Source: Flaccisagitta enflata | Taxonomy: Eukaryota > Chaetognatha > Sagittoidea > Aphragmophora | Direction: 5' to 3' | Assembly: GCA_965153355.1 (NCBI GenBank) | Contig: OZ231126.1 | Location: 68,386,001 to 68,450,000, forward strand | DNA: 64,000 nucleotides | Shown: piece by piece, positions 54,901 through 64,000 of the stretch | Layout of the letters: every line of letters begins with the position of its first letter | How positions within the stretch are numbered: the first letter of the stretch is position 1 | Made by a program: the position numbers and the translations under genes | Notes under the pieces: model-generated | The model's input: only the letters and a program-made list of their open reading frames with translations | Database searches by the model: none | Told to the model about the DNA's origin: nothing

Positions 54901-57900
54901 GAAACTAGACGTCATCCATAAAAATGGGCCTGTGAGTCTGCCGCTGAAAATCACCATGTACCGTTTCCGTTCGAGAGACACTGCGCAAAGGTCGCAATGG
55001 CAGAGACTGGAATCCTGGGAAGACAAAAGAGAGAAAGAAGTCTCCTTCTCCAGACCAAAGACCGCGCCGGTCGATAGGCACGGGCCCATTATCGTTAAAA
55101 AGGCTTTGGTCGTGTTTAAAAGAGGATTGTGAAGTAACAAGAGTTGTGAAGTTGTGAATTAACAAGAGGTTAGTTCTTGAGGAACAGTTGTCTCATTGCT
55201 CAGCTTGACTTAACGGAGAGTTTCCATTGCGAACCAAACAGAGGGAAAATGTGCTGCGTTGAAAAGAATTGGAATAGTTTGAGCCAAGAATGGGCAAAAA
55301 CAAAACCAGGAGAAAAGACAAGTCAGAAAAATCTTGAAAGAGTATGGGTCCGCGACTGGGGTCAAACGGCGTTGTCAAACGGCGTTGTCAAACGGCGTTG
55401 TCATACGGCGTTGTCATACGGCGTTGTCATACGGCGTTGTCATACGGCGTTGTCATACGGCGTTGTCATACGGCGTTGTCAAACGGCGTTGTCAAACGGC
55501 GTTGTCAAACGGCGTTGTCAAACGGCATTGTCAAACGGCGTTGTCAAACGGCGTTGTCAAACGGCGTTGTCAAACGGCGTTGTCAAACGGCGTTGTCAAA
55601 CGGCGTTGTCAAACGGCGTTGTCAAACGGCGTTGTCAAACGGCGTTGTCAAACGGCGTTGTCAAACGGGCGTTGTCAAACGGCGTTGTCAAACGCGCGCT
55701 GCTGGAACGGCGTTGTCAAACGGTTGTCAAATGGTTATCAAACGGCGTTGGCAAACGCCTGTTTGGTTGGTTTGGCCAGTTAGCATGCTATAATCTTTAC
55801 AATCAAATACATATGTTGAGTCCTTCCATTTAAGACTACATACCAAGTCCTAACCAAATTGGTTGAAGAATGCCAAAGTTATGCACGTTTCTCACTTTTA
55901 GGCTGGTTAGGTAGTAAGCCAGTTTGAATTAGCATGCTAAAATCTTTACAACAAATACATATGTTGAGTTCTTCCATTTAGGGACTACATACCAAATTTT
56001 AACCAAAGAAAAATGCCAAAGTTATGCATGTTTTCACTTTTAGGCTGGTAGGCTGTTGGTGGTTAGTCGGTTTGGCCGTTTAGCTAAAATCTTTACAAAT
56101 CAAATACATATGTGGAGTCCTTCCATTTAGAGACTACATACCAAGTTAAAACCGGAATTAAGAAAATGCCAGTTATACATTGCTTCTTTAGCTGGTAGGC
56201 TGGTTAAGATATGTTTGGTTTTATCAAGAAGATGTTAAAATCTTTACAACCAACATATGTTGGAGTCCTCTTCCATTTAGAGACTACACAAATGTTTTAA
56301 CCAAATAGGTTGAAAAATGCCAAAGCAGTGCACGCTTTTTCACTTTTTAGGCTGGTAGGCTGGTTGGCTGGTGTGGCCGGTTTGGCCGGGTTAGCATGCT
56401 AAAATCTTTACAATTCAAATACATATGTTGAGTTCTTTTATCCATTTAGGGACTACATACCAAATTTTTAACCAACCAAGAAAACGCTCGAAGGCACATG
56501 CTACTTTAGGCTGTAGTAGGTTGGGTTGGGCCGGCTGGGTGGGCTGATCACACGTATAGGCTGCAAAGTGGCTTACCCTAATACAACTTCCTCCAACAGG
56601 CAAGCAAATCGGTCGACATGCCTGCAGTTAGGGCCCCATTGGTAAAAGTGCAGACTACAACCACTTACTACCGCCAACGCACGACACCCACCCGCCTCGA
56701 ATTATAGTCCGCGTCGGAATGGTATTCCGTCGCGGACAAAAAAGAAAATTAGGCAAGGACAGCAAAAGTTAGGGATTATAAGGCAAAATGCGAGATGATT
56801 GGGCAAAACTGAGAAGGTCTAGGCATAAACGAGAAAGTCTGTTTAAGACCCGGCAAGAGTGAAAAAGATTGGGTAAAAGAAAACCTGGGCAAGAGTGAGA
56901 AAACCTGGGCAAGAGTGAGAAAACCTGGGCAAGAGTGAGAAAACCTGGGCAAGAGTGAGAAAACCTGGGCAAGAGTGAGAAAACCTGGGCAAGAGTGAGA
57001 CAACCTGGGCAAGAGTGAGACAACCTGGGCAAGAGTGAGACAACCTGGGCAAGAGTGAGCACAACCTGGGCAAGAGTGAGCAAACCTGGGCAAGAGTGAG
57101 CAAACCTGGGCAAGAGTGAGCAAACCTGGGCAAGAGTGAGCAAACCTGGGCAAGAGTGAGCAAACCTGGGCAAGAGTGAGCAAACCTGGGCAAGAGTGAG
57201 CAAACCTGGGCAAGAGTGAGCAAACCTGGGCAAGAGTGAGCAAACCTGGGCAAGAGTGAGCAAACCTGGGCAAGAGTGAGCAAACCTGGGCAAGAGTGAG
57301 CAAACCTGGGCAAGAGTGAGCAAACCTGGGCAAGAGTGAGCAAACCTGGGCAAGAGTGAGCAAACCTGGGCAAGAGTGAGCAAACCTGGGCAAGAGTGAG
57401 CAAACCTGGGCAAGAGTGAGCAAACCTGGGCAAGAGTGAGCAAACCTGGGCAAGAGTGAGCAAACCTGGGCAAGAGTGAGCAAACCTGGGCAAGAGTGAG
57501 CAAACCTGGGCAAGAGTGAGAAAACCTGGGCAAGAGTGAGAAAACCTGGGCAAGAGTGAGAAAACCTGGGCAAGAGTGAGAAAACCTGGGCAAGAGTGAG
57601 AAAACCTGGGCAAGAGTGAGAAAACCTGGGCAAGAGTGAGAAAACCTGGGCAAGAGTGAGAAAACCTGGGCAAGAGTGAGAAAACCTGGGCAAGAGTGAG
57701 AAAACCTGGGCAAGAGTGAGAAAACCTGGGCAAGAGTGAGAAAACCTGGGCAAGAGTGAGAAAACCTGGGCAAGAGTGAGAAAACCTGGGCAAGAGTGAG
57801 AAAACCTGGGCAAGAGTGAGAAAACCTGGGCAAGAGTGAGAAAACCAGGGCAAGATTGAGAAAATCTGAGCAAGAACGAGAAAGCCAAGTCAAGAATGAG

Positions 57901-59718
57901 GAAAAGTCAAGAATGAGGAAAAGTCAAGAATGAGGACAGGACAAGAATGAGTAATACTGATGTACAAATGTGAAAACTTTACATGAATATCAAAGCCCGG
58001 GCAAGAATAAGAAAACCTGGGCAAGAATGAGAAACCCTGGGAAAGAATGAGAAAACATGGGCAACATCAAGTATTAGAAGAGCCCAGGAAAAATTTGAAA
58101 ACCCAGACAAGATTGAGAAATCCCGGCAAGAATGAGAAAGCTTAGGCAAGTATGCGAAAGCCCAAGCAAGAATGAGAAAGCCCAGGCAAAATTGAGAACC
58201 CCAGGCAAAATTGAGAATCCCCAAGCAAAATTGAGAACCCCCAGGCAAAATTGAGAACCCCCAGGCAAAATTGATATCGCACCGGCAAGATTGAGAAAGG
58301 CCGGGCAAGATTGAGAAAGGCCGGGCAAGATTGAGAAAGGCCGGGAAAGATTGAGAAAAGCCGGGCAAGATTGAGGATGCCCGGGCAAGAATGAGAAAGC
58401 CCGGGCAAGAATGGGAAAGCCTAGGCAAGAATGGCAAAGCCCGGGCAAGAATGGAAAAGCCCAGGCAAGAATGAAGGAGCCCGGGCAAGAATAAAGGAGC
58501 CTGGGCAAGAATAAGAGCACGGGCAAGAATGACAAAGCCTAGGCAAGAATGAGAAAGCCCTGGCAAGAAAAAAAGCCCGGGCAAGAATGGGCAAGCCCAG
58601 GCAAGAATGAAGAAACCTAAGCAAGAATGAGCAAGCACAGGAAGAATGAAGACCAAGCAAGGATGTGAAATCCTTACCAAGAATGAGAAAGCCATGTAGC
58701 GAGAATGAGTAAGCCCAGGCAAGAATGATTAAACACAAGAAAAATAAGAAAAATAAGAAAGCCTGCAAAAGAATAAGAAGGCTAGGGCCAGAATGAAAGA
58801 GTCTGGGCAAGAATGTGAAAGTCTGGGCAAGAATGAGAAAGCCAGGGCGAGAATGAGTAATCCGGGCAAGAGTGATAAAGCCCGGCTGGGCAAGAATGAA
58901 GAAGCTTGGGCAAGAATGAAGAAGCTTTTGGATAACCCATTAAGGCAAGTTTTTGATCTTACTAAGCTGAAACAAAAAATAAACATGAGTAAACAAAACA
59001 GTCAGAGGAGTGATGTTGAAAATCTAACATGTATGCAAATTCCATGCACAAACGAATCGCCATCGCAAGCACCGACAGTGAAACGGGCATCTATCTCGTC
59101 AATGAATTATGGTAAGAATGGTAAAACGAACCTCAACTCCATTTGTTCTCTAAAATTTTCTACAAGTTGTTCCTTCATCGCTGCGATTGAAATTCCAGAA
59201 GCGGTGTGGAGATTGCTCCTCCCTCCACCACCTCCTCCACCGGACGGGCTGTCGCCGACGCCGTCCTGTTCCGTGATCTTCTTTCGAAGCCGGGAAATTT
59301 CCTCTCTCAATTCACCGATGATACTATGGAAGAGTAAATAGGATAGATCAATTAAGGGGTGGTCGGCTAAAATGCGTTACTTTGGATTGAATGGATCACC
59401 GACTTTATTCAGCTCTAGTATGAGCAGAATTTCCTATACACTATGCTAGTTGCTAAACCTTACTTATCAAAACAGCCTACATTCAGCTTTGATTCTACGA
59501 AAAAAGTGGGTGACCCATTTATGCATTTAGCCCAAGGTGTTCCACTTCACCCTACTTCACCCTACTCCACCCTATTCATATCTCTCTTCTTTCTACCCGT
59601 CGACAAGGCCACTTAGTATAGCTACCGTCTTCCTAACCTTTGATACTGGGCGATGTGATAAGTGACATCCATGACATTCTTCTTGACGGTGTTTTTGATG
59701 TTCTTCGCTCGATGGTGG
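45992..59718 (-). CDS. KIF19: KIF19-like kinesin-8, stalk and tail exons (motor not in window)
   Basis: KIF19 is a kinesin-8 that moves to plus ends and depolymerises microtubules at ciliary tips. Exons: 59718-59638, 59323-59132, 52981-52837, 52571-52391, 51881-51716, 48130-47891 and 47582-45992, joining in phase. Recognisable family blocks are RAKNIK and YHIAQYQSIIGELREEISRL (the neck after the motor), ENFREQMELRRKLMETNSAA, SLEQSRHLMLVHDWEGE, HREILSLLCKVHELEIENTE and NRMLCDQIIQQQRGLVKEHA with LEELYDHYL. The last exon adds 530 residues, low-complexity and rich in Asn, Ser and Gly, with a short Gly-rich end and stop at 45992. No motor domain (P-loop or switch motifs) was found from 59718 to 64000. 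It must lie beyond the window, with QNG1 and ABT1 in the intron, or be lost. The upstream edge of the first exon is formed by a MITE. Confidence 0.88.
48891..49560. mobile_element. Minisatellite cassette 1 (palindromic 20-bp core)
   Basis: The left end GGGCAGCGGCCCCGGAGGGG is followed by tcgatgacctttgctttcac. The right end is the inverse of both. Inside is a (CTC)n run, then 20-bp units ggcccaaatcccagtctcaa. These turn round near 49160-49190 into about 14 units of the inverse type gagactgggatttggacctc, so the core itself is palindromic. Confidence 0.87.
49561..49658. repeat. Conserved ~98-bp cassette tail
   Basis: It contains gggtaccgctgaccatctaa and cgcttatgcgactattcttt. Related tails of about the same length follow cassettes 2, 3 and 4 (50165-50263, 51268 to about 51360 and 34029 to about 34110), always on the same side. 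Confidence 0.82.
49659..50164. mobile_element. Minisatellite cassette 2 (palindromic core)
   Basis: The left end GGGCAGCGGCCCCGAAGGGG is followed by acaaagtcctgtagaacaca, with the inverse at the right end. A gtccgtccgtccg run lies just inside the left end and its inverse inside the right end. The core of ctctcaggcctgaaatctgc units reverses near 49985. Confidence 0.87.
50264..51267. mobile_element. Minisatellite cassette 3 (one-way core plus unique DNA)
   Basis: The left end GGGCAGCGGCCCCAGAGGGG is followed by ctgatgacctatgattccac, with the inverse at the right. About 17 units of the type gaccccaaatcaggcctctc lie at 50354-50710, all one way. About 500 bp of AT-rich unique sequence follow. Confidence 0.85.
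51938..52024 (-). repeat. Partial duplicate of a KIF19 exon start
   Basis: About 85 bp repeat the acceptor and first bases of exon 51881-51716, including ccaggaagactgtcctccaa and the tctgtgaaaagggg acceptor. The copy lies immediately upstream on the coding strand, about 100 bp from the original. It holds only the 5' part of the exon. Confidence 0.85.
52170..52390 (-). repeat. Two extra copies of the end of a KIF19 exon
   Basis: Two ~107-bp tandem copies of the 3' part of exon 52571-52391 with its donor and some intron. Each contains the coding of LDAEKDALEAVLQQC. The copy at about 52285 has TGA in place of CGA after QQC. The copy at about 52180 retains an open frame and a GT donor. Confidence 0.85.
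53053..53431. mobile_element. MITE with 'agcacccccacctacagct' ends, copy 2
   Basis: The outer inverted ends are CAACGTGAAGATT. The next layer is tagcacccccacctacagct against agctgcaaggggggtgcta. The inner inverted pair reads cgccaccgaggcgattttt. It lies in the KIF19 intron directly upstream of exon 52981-52837 and is related to 9610-9932. Confidence 0.75.
53640..54960. mobile_element. Possible 1.3-kb element with ~30-bp inverted ends
   Basis: gtgattctcagcggcagact near 53650 is the inverse of agtctgccgctgaaaatcac near 54935. The interior is AT-rich, with tggaaaaataccaattgtcc repeated at about 54165 and 54363. No coding frame or target duplication was established. Confidence 0.5.
55332..56737. 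mobile_element. HINE/Helentron-like element 2 with 13-bp array
   Basis: It has the same design as 44179-45798: AAAAA on both sides, start TCTTGAAAGAGTATGGGTCC with GTCCGCGAC, and end in the same 31-bp hairpin. About 26 copies of the 13-bp unit ggcgttgtcaaac (55370-55690) precede the degenerate ~160-bp tandem units shared with element 1. Confidence 0.78.
56870..57890. repeat. Homogeneous 20-bp satellite array
   Basis: About 50 near-identical copies of cctgggcaagagtgag plus a four-base variable part (aaaa, acaa or caaa). The variants occur in blocks. Three units make 60 bp, so several frames stay open for over 330 codons; these are not genes. Confidence 0.97.
57891..58940. repeat. Degenerate flank of the 20-bp array
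   Basis: gggcaagaatgagaaagccc-type units with length variation continue the array for another kilobase, showing older, diverged copies on one side only. Confidence 0.92.
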
Positions 59719-59985
59719 CTGACACCTTAGGTGGATACAATTGGCGCCACCGTGGCAATTTTTCACTTTCCACCTTTAACCACCCCAACAGGCCAATTTT
59801 GTATCAAAATTCAAGAAAAAAAAATATTCAATTTTTTGAGCTTTGGGGGTGGTTTGAAGGGGTTTAGGGTGGAAATTGAAAAATCGCCAAGGTGGCGCCA
59901 TTTCTATCCACCTAAGGTGTCAACCACCACTGTAGTTGTGGAAATTGATTGAACCAAATGAGCTGCAGGGGGGGCGTGTTACACT
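59709..59985. mobile_element. MITE abutting the first visible KIF19 exon, copy 3
   Basis: ggtggctgacaccttaggtg at 59714 is the inverse of the segment ending near 59935. The arms run through ggcgccaccgtggcaatttt. The outer right end gagctgcagggggggcg matches the ends of the 9610 and 53053 copies. The left arm supplies the AG acceptor used for exon 59718-59638. Confidence 0.72.
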
Positions 59986-60017
59986 TGGGTTCCCTCCTCC
60001 GCTCTTATTAGGGTCCC

Positions 60018-60084
60018 GTCTTTATAGCTACCGTCTTCCTAACCTTTGATACTGGGCGATATGATAAGTGACATCCATGACCTC
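60018..60084 (-). pseudogene. Duplicate of the 3' half of KIF19 exon 59718-59638
   Basis: About 65 bp repeat 59617-59681, coding VMDVTYHIAQYQ plus the gttaggaag donor, with one silent difference. The 5' half of the exon is missing. It lies about 400 bp upstream, on the far side of the MITE. Confidence 0.85.
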
Positions 60085-60164
60085 AGTGACACAAGTTTAA
60101 CCGTGTCGTTTATTCAGACCACCCGTGTCATTTATTTCTCCCCAATGAGACAAGCTTGAAAAAA

Positions 60165-61475
60165 ATGACGAAAGAGAAGCTATTACCCAAACAGGCTGGC
60201 GCCTTCATCGCTTCAAAAAGCGTGGACGTTCGCGTTTGTACTTCCGGCGTGGAATCGGCGGCGCGTTTGATCTCCGCGGCGTTGTCAAAAGGCGATTTTG
60301 GCCTCTCCAGCTGGTCCGAAGAGCCGCTTCATCCCAAGCTGGCTGTCGACGCCAATGAATCCGCGATCAAGTCGGTGATCGATTGGGTGTTTTTCGTCGA
60401 CGCCCTCAATTTCTCGTTTTGGAGCGATGAAACCCGGGAAAAAAGATATACCGTCAAGTACAAGGACAAGGATTACGTCGGTTATTGGAGCCTGTGCGCA
60501 GCGGTATATACATGGGAAAGGTCGAGTTCGGAAATGGCACGAGGTTGATAACATTACTCCAGATTCTTTTAGGTTTTCTTTCATATCCTTACTGCCTTGT
60601 ATATATCGATGTATAGATTGATCTATACAGATCGTTCTAAACGTTCATTTTGGAAGGCGAGGTATGAGATTTTCGTTCCGCCACCCTGACATGATCATTC
60701 GCTGTCAGTATTTCAATCTTTCTCCGTCCATCTCTCCCTGTCAACTTCCAAGGTGAATCGGGCTCTTGATTCTGGCTTTGCGCTGACCGATCCTCGTGTG
60801 TACGCCTCCATTTCCACCGCGGACCTACGTCACGTGTTCCGCTCCGAAACAGCCGAGGAGATTCCACTTTTCGACGAACGACTGGAGATTTTGCATCAAG
60901 TTGGCCAGCGGTTGATTGATCACTTCAACGGTTCCTTTTACCACTGCGTGGAATCCTGCGGAGGGTCGGCGATGGAATTGATTCAACTCCTCGTCGAGAA
61001 TTTCCCTTCGTTTCGCGACGAGGCCGTCTTCCACGACGACGACGAAGACGTCCGCGTCTGTTTCTACAAACGCGCTCAAATCGTGGTGGCCGACGTCTGG
61101 GGCTGCTTGTCCGGTCGTGGGCTCGGTCATTTCCACGATTTGCACAAAGTGACGATGTTCGCCGATTATCGCGTCCCGCAGGCGCTCGCGTTCACCGGCG
61201 CCATTTCCTACTCTGCCTCGGTCACGGAGGCGTTGAAGAGAGGGGAAATGCTGCGGAGCGGAGATCGATGGGAGATGGAGATCAGAGGGTGCAGTATACA
61301 CGCTTGTGAACTGATCAGGGATCGAGCCGAGGAGATGCTGAAAGAAGACGAAGGCGGAGATAATGTGAAGGTCAACGCGATTTTGGTCGACTTTTTCCTC
61401 TGGACATGGGCTAAAGAGCACGAGGATAAAGTCAAGGACATTCCCGTTCATAAGATTCGATGCGTTTATTATTGA
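60165..61475 (+). CDS. QNG1: Queuosine-nucleotide salvage glycosidase
   Basis: QNG1 (C9orf64/DUF2419 family) releases the queuine base from queuosine 5'-monophosphate so that it can be reinserted into tRNA wobble positions. Two exons: 60165-60503 and 60753-61475, phase 0 junction (CAA|VNRALDSGF), 353 aa (human 341). Family blocks are SWSEEPLHP, VDWVFFVDALNFSFW at the substrate pocket, YVGYWSLCAAVNRALD, GSFYHCVESC, FPSFRDEAVF, FYKRAQIVVADVWG, TMFADYRVPQ, MEIRGCSIHACELI and the C-terminal HKIRCVYY. The in-frame ATG at 60165 is the first. The gene is divergent from KIF19, about 450 bp from its first visible exon. Confidence 0.96.
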
Positions 61476-61753
61476 AACGGACGACAATTCTCTAAAGTGG
61501 TCCTCATGCACTGGCACCGTGCTACATTCGGAAACACTATTTCAGCACACTACAGAGATTATCTACATCAACTCGTGTCGGAATCCGGGGACTTGGGAAA
61601 TGATCACCAAGCGCGCCCTCGTCCATTCCTCGTCCTGAGGATATTTTAATTACTCTCGATTGCTTATTTTCTTATTTCGCATTTACATTTAGTGATTTCT
61701 CCCCCCCCCCCCCAAAAAAAAAAAGCAAAAAACAAAAAAACAAAAAGATAACG

Positions 61754-63696
61754 ATGGAAAATCCAAACTCCTCTGAAATCTCGAGCGAACCAACAGACGA
61801 TGTCAATGAAAAGGCCAACGAGGAGATGGAGGCAATACATTCTGACGAGGAACCTGCTTCGAGTCAGTACGTGACTGCTCCTGAGACGGACGATAACGAT
61901 GATCGCTTCAAAGACGCCCGAACGATGGTCGATGCGGATAACGATGATGGCGGTGATGACGATGATGAAAACGATGACGTCGGTGTTTCAGGAGGATTGA
62001 ACAATCTAGAATTGGAACCATCCGCCCTCATTGACATTGATGATGACTCCATAGACGTTGAATCGAAGTCGGGCAGTAAAAAGAACGTGGAACGCGGGAT
62101 TGTGTACCTCAGCTCCATTCCGACCGCCATGGACTTACAACAAATCCGAAACGCTTTGTCCAACTGCGGCAAACTCGGTCGGGTCTTCCTCCAAGAAGAT
62201 CACAATTCGCAAAAGAAGCGCGCAAAAAGAACTTATTATTCCGAAGGATGGGTCGAATTCAAAAGCAAGAAAGACGCGAAAAGAACGGCGAAAATGCTTA
62301 ACTGTTCTCAAGTGGGAGGGAAGAAAAGACACCCTTGGTTCGCCGATACGTGGAATATGAAGGTTAGAAGATGTTAATCAACTTGAAAGGAATCAGCGAA
62401 GTTCCTTTGATAAGTGTTGGAACTGGTCAGTGGTCAGTCACTTAACAGCCCAAGTAGAGCGGCGATGGGTCGGGTTTGAAGTGATAAATATCTAGAATGG
62501 ATAAACGTCTTGAATGGACTGACGAACGAATTTATGAATGCGAGCGAATTCAGAGGTGCCGGTTCTGTGTGGCATGGTGTTAATGGTACGCTTCAGGCTA
62601 GCGCCTAAATGCGGCAGCTGCAGTCAGCGACTCAGCCGAGGTATGTGAGGATGGAAAATAGGGAATAGAGAAAGAAGAAAGGAAGAAAGAAGGTAAACAA
62701 AAAATAGGAATGAAGAAAAAATGATGAAAGGAAAAAAGAATGAACAGATAAAGATGTAATCCTATTTTGCATGTCGCTGTCTTGTGTATCATGCACGTCA
62801 AAATACAAGACAAAAATTATTCTTGGTGTCAGATATTGCTCCTTGATTCTAACCTTAAATAGGCTCTATGACTTTGTGATAGTATTGCAAAAAATCCAGT
62901 ACCAATATTTTTATTCTAGAATTGTTTTACTCGTGAACAAATTCGTATTGCGTTTGATATATCGATTATGATAAAAATTCTTTCATCGTTTTTTTTTATG
63001 TGGTGCACATGTTTATAAATAGGTGAACAAACGGATGGTCGTTTCATACGCCCCTTCGGGTTATGCCACGACTATCATATTCGTTTACTAAGATGCTGTT
63101 CGTAGTTCTCAAATTGGCGTTGGTAAGCGATATAGCGTTTCCCGCGAAACTGCTCAATTTCGATTTATATTCTCTATGGAACAATCCTCAAGGTGTCACT
63201 CTCCCTTCTTACCGTCCACTAACAGTATCTACCGCGGTTCAAATGGCATCATTTGGTGGATCGTCTGGCTTACGAGCGCGCCGTGGAGGAGCAGAAGATG
63301 CGCATCGAAGTCGGCGCCGCCCGAAAGGAGGCGCATCACTTCCGGGAGTTGGCGGACAAAGCCGACGGCGACAAACGAACCGTGAAAAAGGGCAAGGACA
63401 TCAACAGGAAAGAATGGCAGTTTTATCAAAAACAAACCGAAGCCGAGATTAAAAAGGTGGTGGAAAAGAAGAAGCAACTAGAGGGAGATGGAGGAGTTTG
63501 GGCGAAGAAGAAGAAGAAGAAACGGAAACCGGAGGGCGATGATGACGGTGTCAGCGGGGGTAACGCGGCCAAGGCCCAGGAGGGCGTCGTTGGGGAAAAG
63601 AAACGGAAAAAAGAAATGCAAGATGAAAAGAAAACTAAGAAAAGAGCGCTCATCAAGTCCATCTTTCAGGGCGGAGAAGATTCGGATGGAGAATAA
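61754..63696 (+). CDS. ABT1: ABT1/Esf2-like RNA-binding ribosome biogenesis factor
   Basis: The yeast homologue Esf2 acts in 18S rRNA processing in the small-subunit processome; the animal protein ABT1 was first described as an activator of basal transcription. Two exons: 61754-62362 and 63226-63696, phase 0, 359 aa. A long acidic N-terminus (D/E-rich to about residue 110) precedes the atypical RRM: GIVYLSSIPTAMDLQQIRNA, LGRVFLQ, a basic insert, and GWVEFKSKKDAKRTAKMLN. The family-typical YLPRFKWHHLVDRLAYERA spans the start of exon 2. The C-terminus is a Lys-rich nucleolar-type tail. The intron of 863 bp shows no gene. It lies 278 bp downstream of QNG1 on the same strand. Confidence 0.95.
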
Positions 63697-64000
63697 GGTT
63701 TCAAGTTGGAACTTTAAAGACGATACACTCTTTTTTTTTATAAGAACCTAGTTTATAAGAACATCAAGGCTTCAAATGGCCCTAAAATTAAGAACATCTT
63801 AAGAGTATAAAGGCTTCAAATCTTGACAAAATTTTTTTGCTTACGATGATATTTAAAAAACATTAAAAAAACACTTGAATTTTAGTATAATCAATATGAT
63901 AATTTTTTTTTTAATAAATATTATAAAAATATCCTTAGACTATAATGATTGGCATATGTTTTAATGGTATTCAATGGAAATATATTTAGTATAATTGAGT
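63697..64000. other. ABT1 3' flank
   Basis: AT-rich, with ttaataaat at 63911 as a possible polyadenylation signal. No other gene is visible to the window edge. Confidence 0.5.

Noticed and set aside
55177-55833. 218-codon frame with repeated Gly-Val-Val-Lys-Arg
   Set aside because: The 13-bp unit keeps all three frames open. It lies inside a mobile element.
55370-57890. CRISPR-like regular repeats
   Set aside because: The units are directly adjacent without unique spacers, and the context is a eukaryotic intron.
56769-57893. Open frames of 336-374 codons on the minus strand (Leu/Ser/Pro/Cys-rich repeats)
   Set aside because: They are three-frame translations of the 20-bp satellite, where 60 bp equals 20 codons. 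There are no real gene features and the frames are interchangeable.
60825-61517. 230-codon frame antisense to QNG1 exon 2
   Set aside because: It is a mirror frame of a strongly conserved coding exon; no family similarity.

Overview
This is a window of an invertebrate animal genome. The genes have short GT-AG introns, a chitinase carries a peritrophin-type chitin-binding domain, a BEL/Pao retroelement is present, and more than half of the sequence is intronic repeat DNA. The gene set (cilia-type kinesin-8, dynein light intermediate chain, queuosine salvage) is metazoan. The phylum cannot be fixed from the sequence; an arthropod, other ecdysozoan or a lophotrochozoan would all fit.

Layout. 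Six genes lie head to tail on the minus strand. From high to low coordinate they are a KIF19-like kinesin tail (59,718-45,992, motor part not in the window), a CHCHD2/10-type mitochondrial twin-CX9C protein (43,506-42,859), a dynein light intermediate chain (42,691-30,474), the Elongator catalytic subunit ELP3 (27,380-11,656), a SPOP-like MATH-BTB Cul3 adaptor (10,613-1,464) and tubulin cofactor C (1,217 to beyond the left edge). Three genes are on the plus strand. A GH18 chitinase (18,041-23,435) sits inside an ELP3 intron. QNG1 (60,165-61,475) and ABT1 (61,754-63,696) lie where the upstream part of KIF19 would be expected and may be nested in one of its introns. All multi-exon models were built by hand. 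Every internal exon joins in phase to give proteins of normal family length: ELP3 551 aa, DLIC 565 aa, MATH-BTB 435 aa, chitinase 600 aa, QNG1 353 aa, ABT1 359 aa.

Repeats. The introns hold an unusually rich set of elements. (1) Four minisatellite cassettes have GC-rich terminal inverted repeats and a shared ~100-bp tail; three of them are chained head to tail at 48,891-51,360. (2) Two Helentron/HINE-like elements (44,179-45,798 and 55,332-56,737) both lie between AAAAA target duplications, and a paralogous empty site survives at 39,281-39,631. (3) There are giant palindromes at 4,814-6,271, 6,348-7,033 and 14,699-15,407. (4) A non-autonomous LTR element (TRIM/LARD-like, 12,436-14,651) has 99%-similar LTRs. 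(5) TA-flanked mariner-type MITEs include one nested inside another (24,593-25,758). (6) A MITE pair has 9-bp target duplications (Mutator-like). (7) A broken BEL/Pao element (about 34,100-39,175) lies in a DLIC intron. (8) There are kilobase-scale 20-bp and ~75-bp tandem arrays.

The genes are ordinary housekeeping functions: tubulin folding, tRNA wobble modification (ELP3) and queuine salvage (QNG1), ribosome biogenesis (ABT1), dynein and kinesin transport, and mitochondrial function. They do not form an obvious pathway, although two of them concern tRNA anticodon modification and three concern microtubules. The novelty is in the repeat architecture and in how it intrudes on gene structure: partial exon duplications and a MITE at an exon edge in KIF19, a splice donor inside a (GT)n tract, and a tandem array that begins at the ELP3 stop codon.
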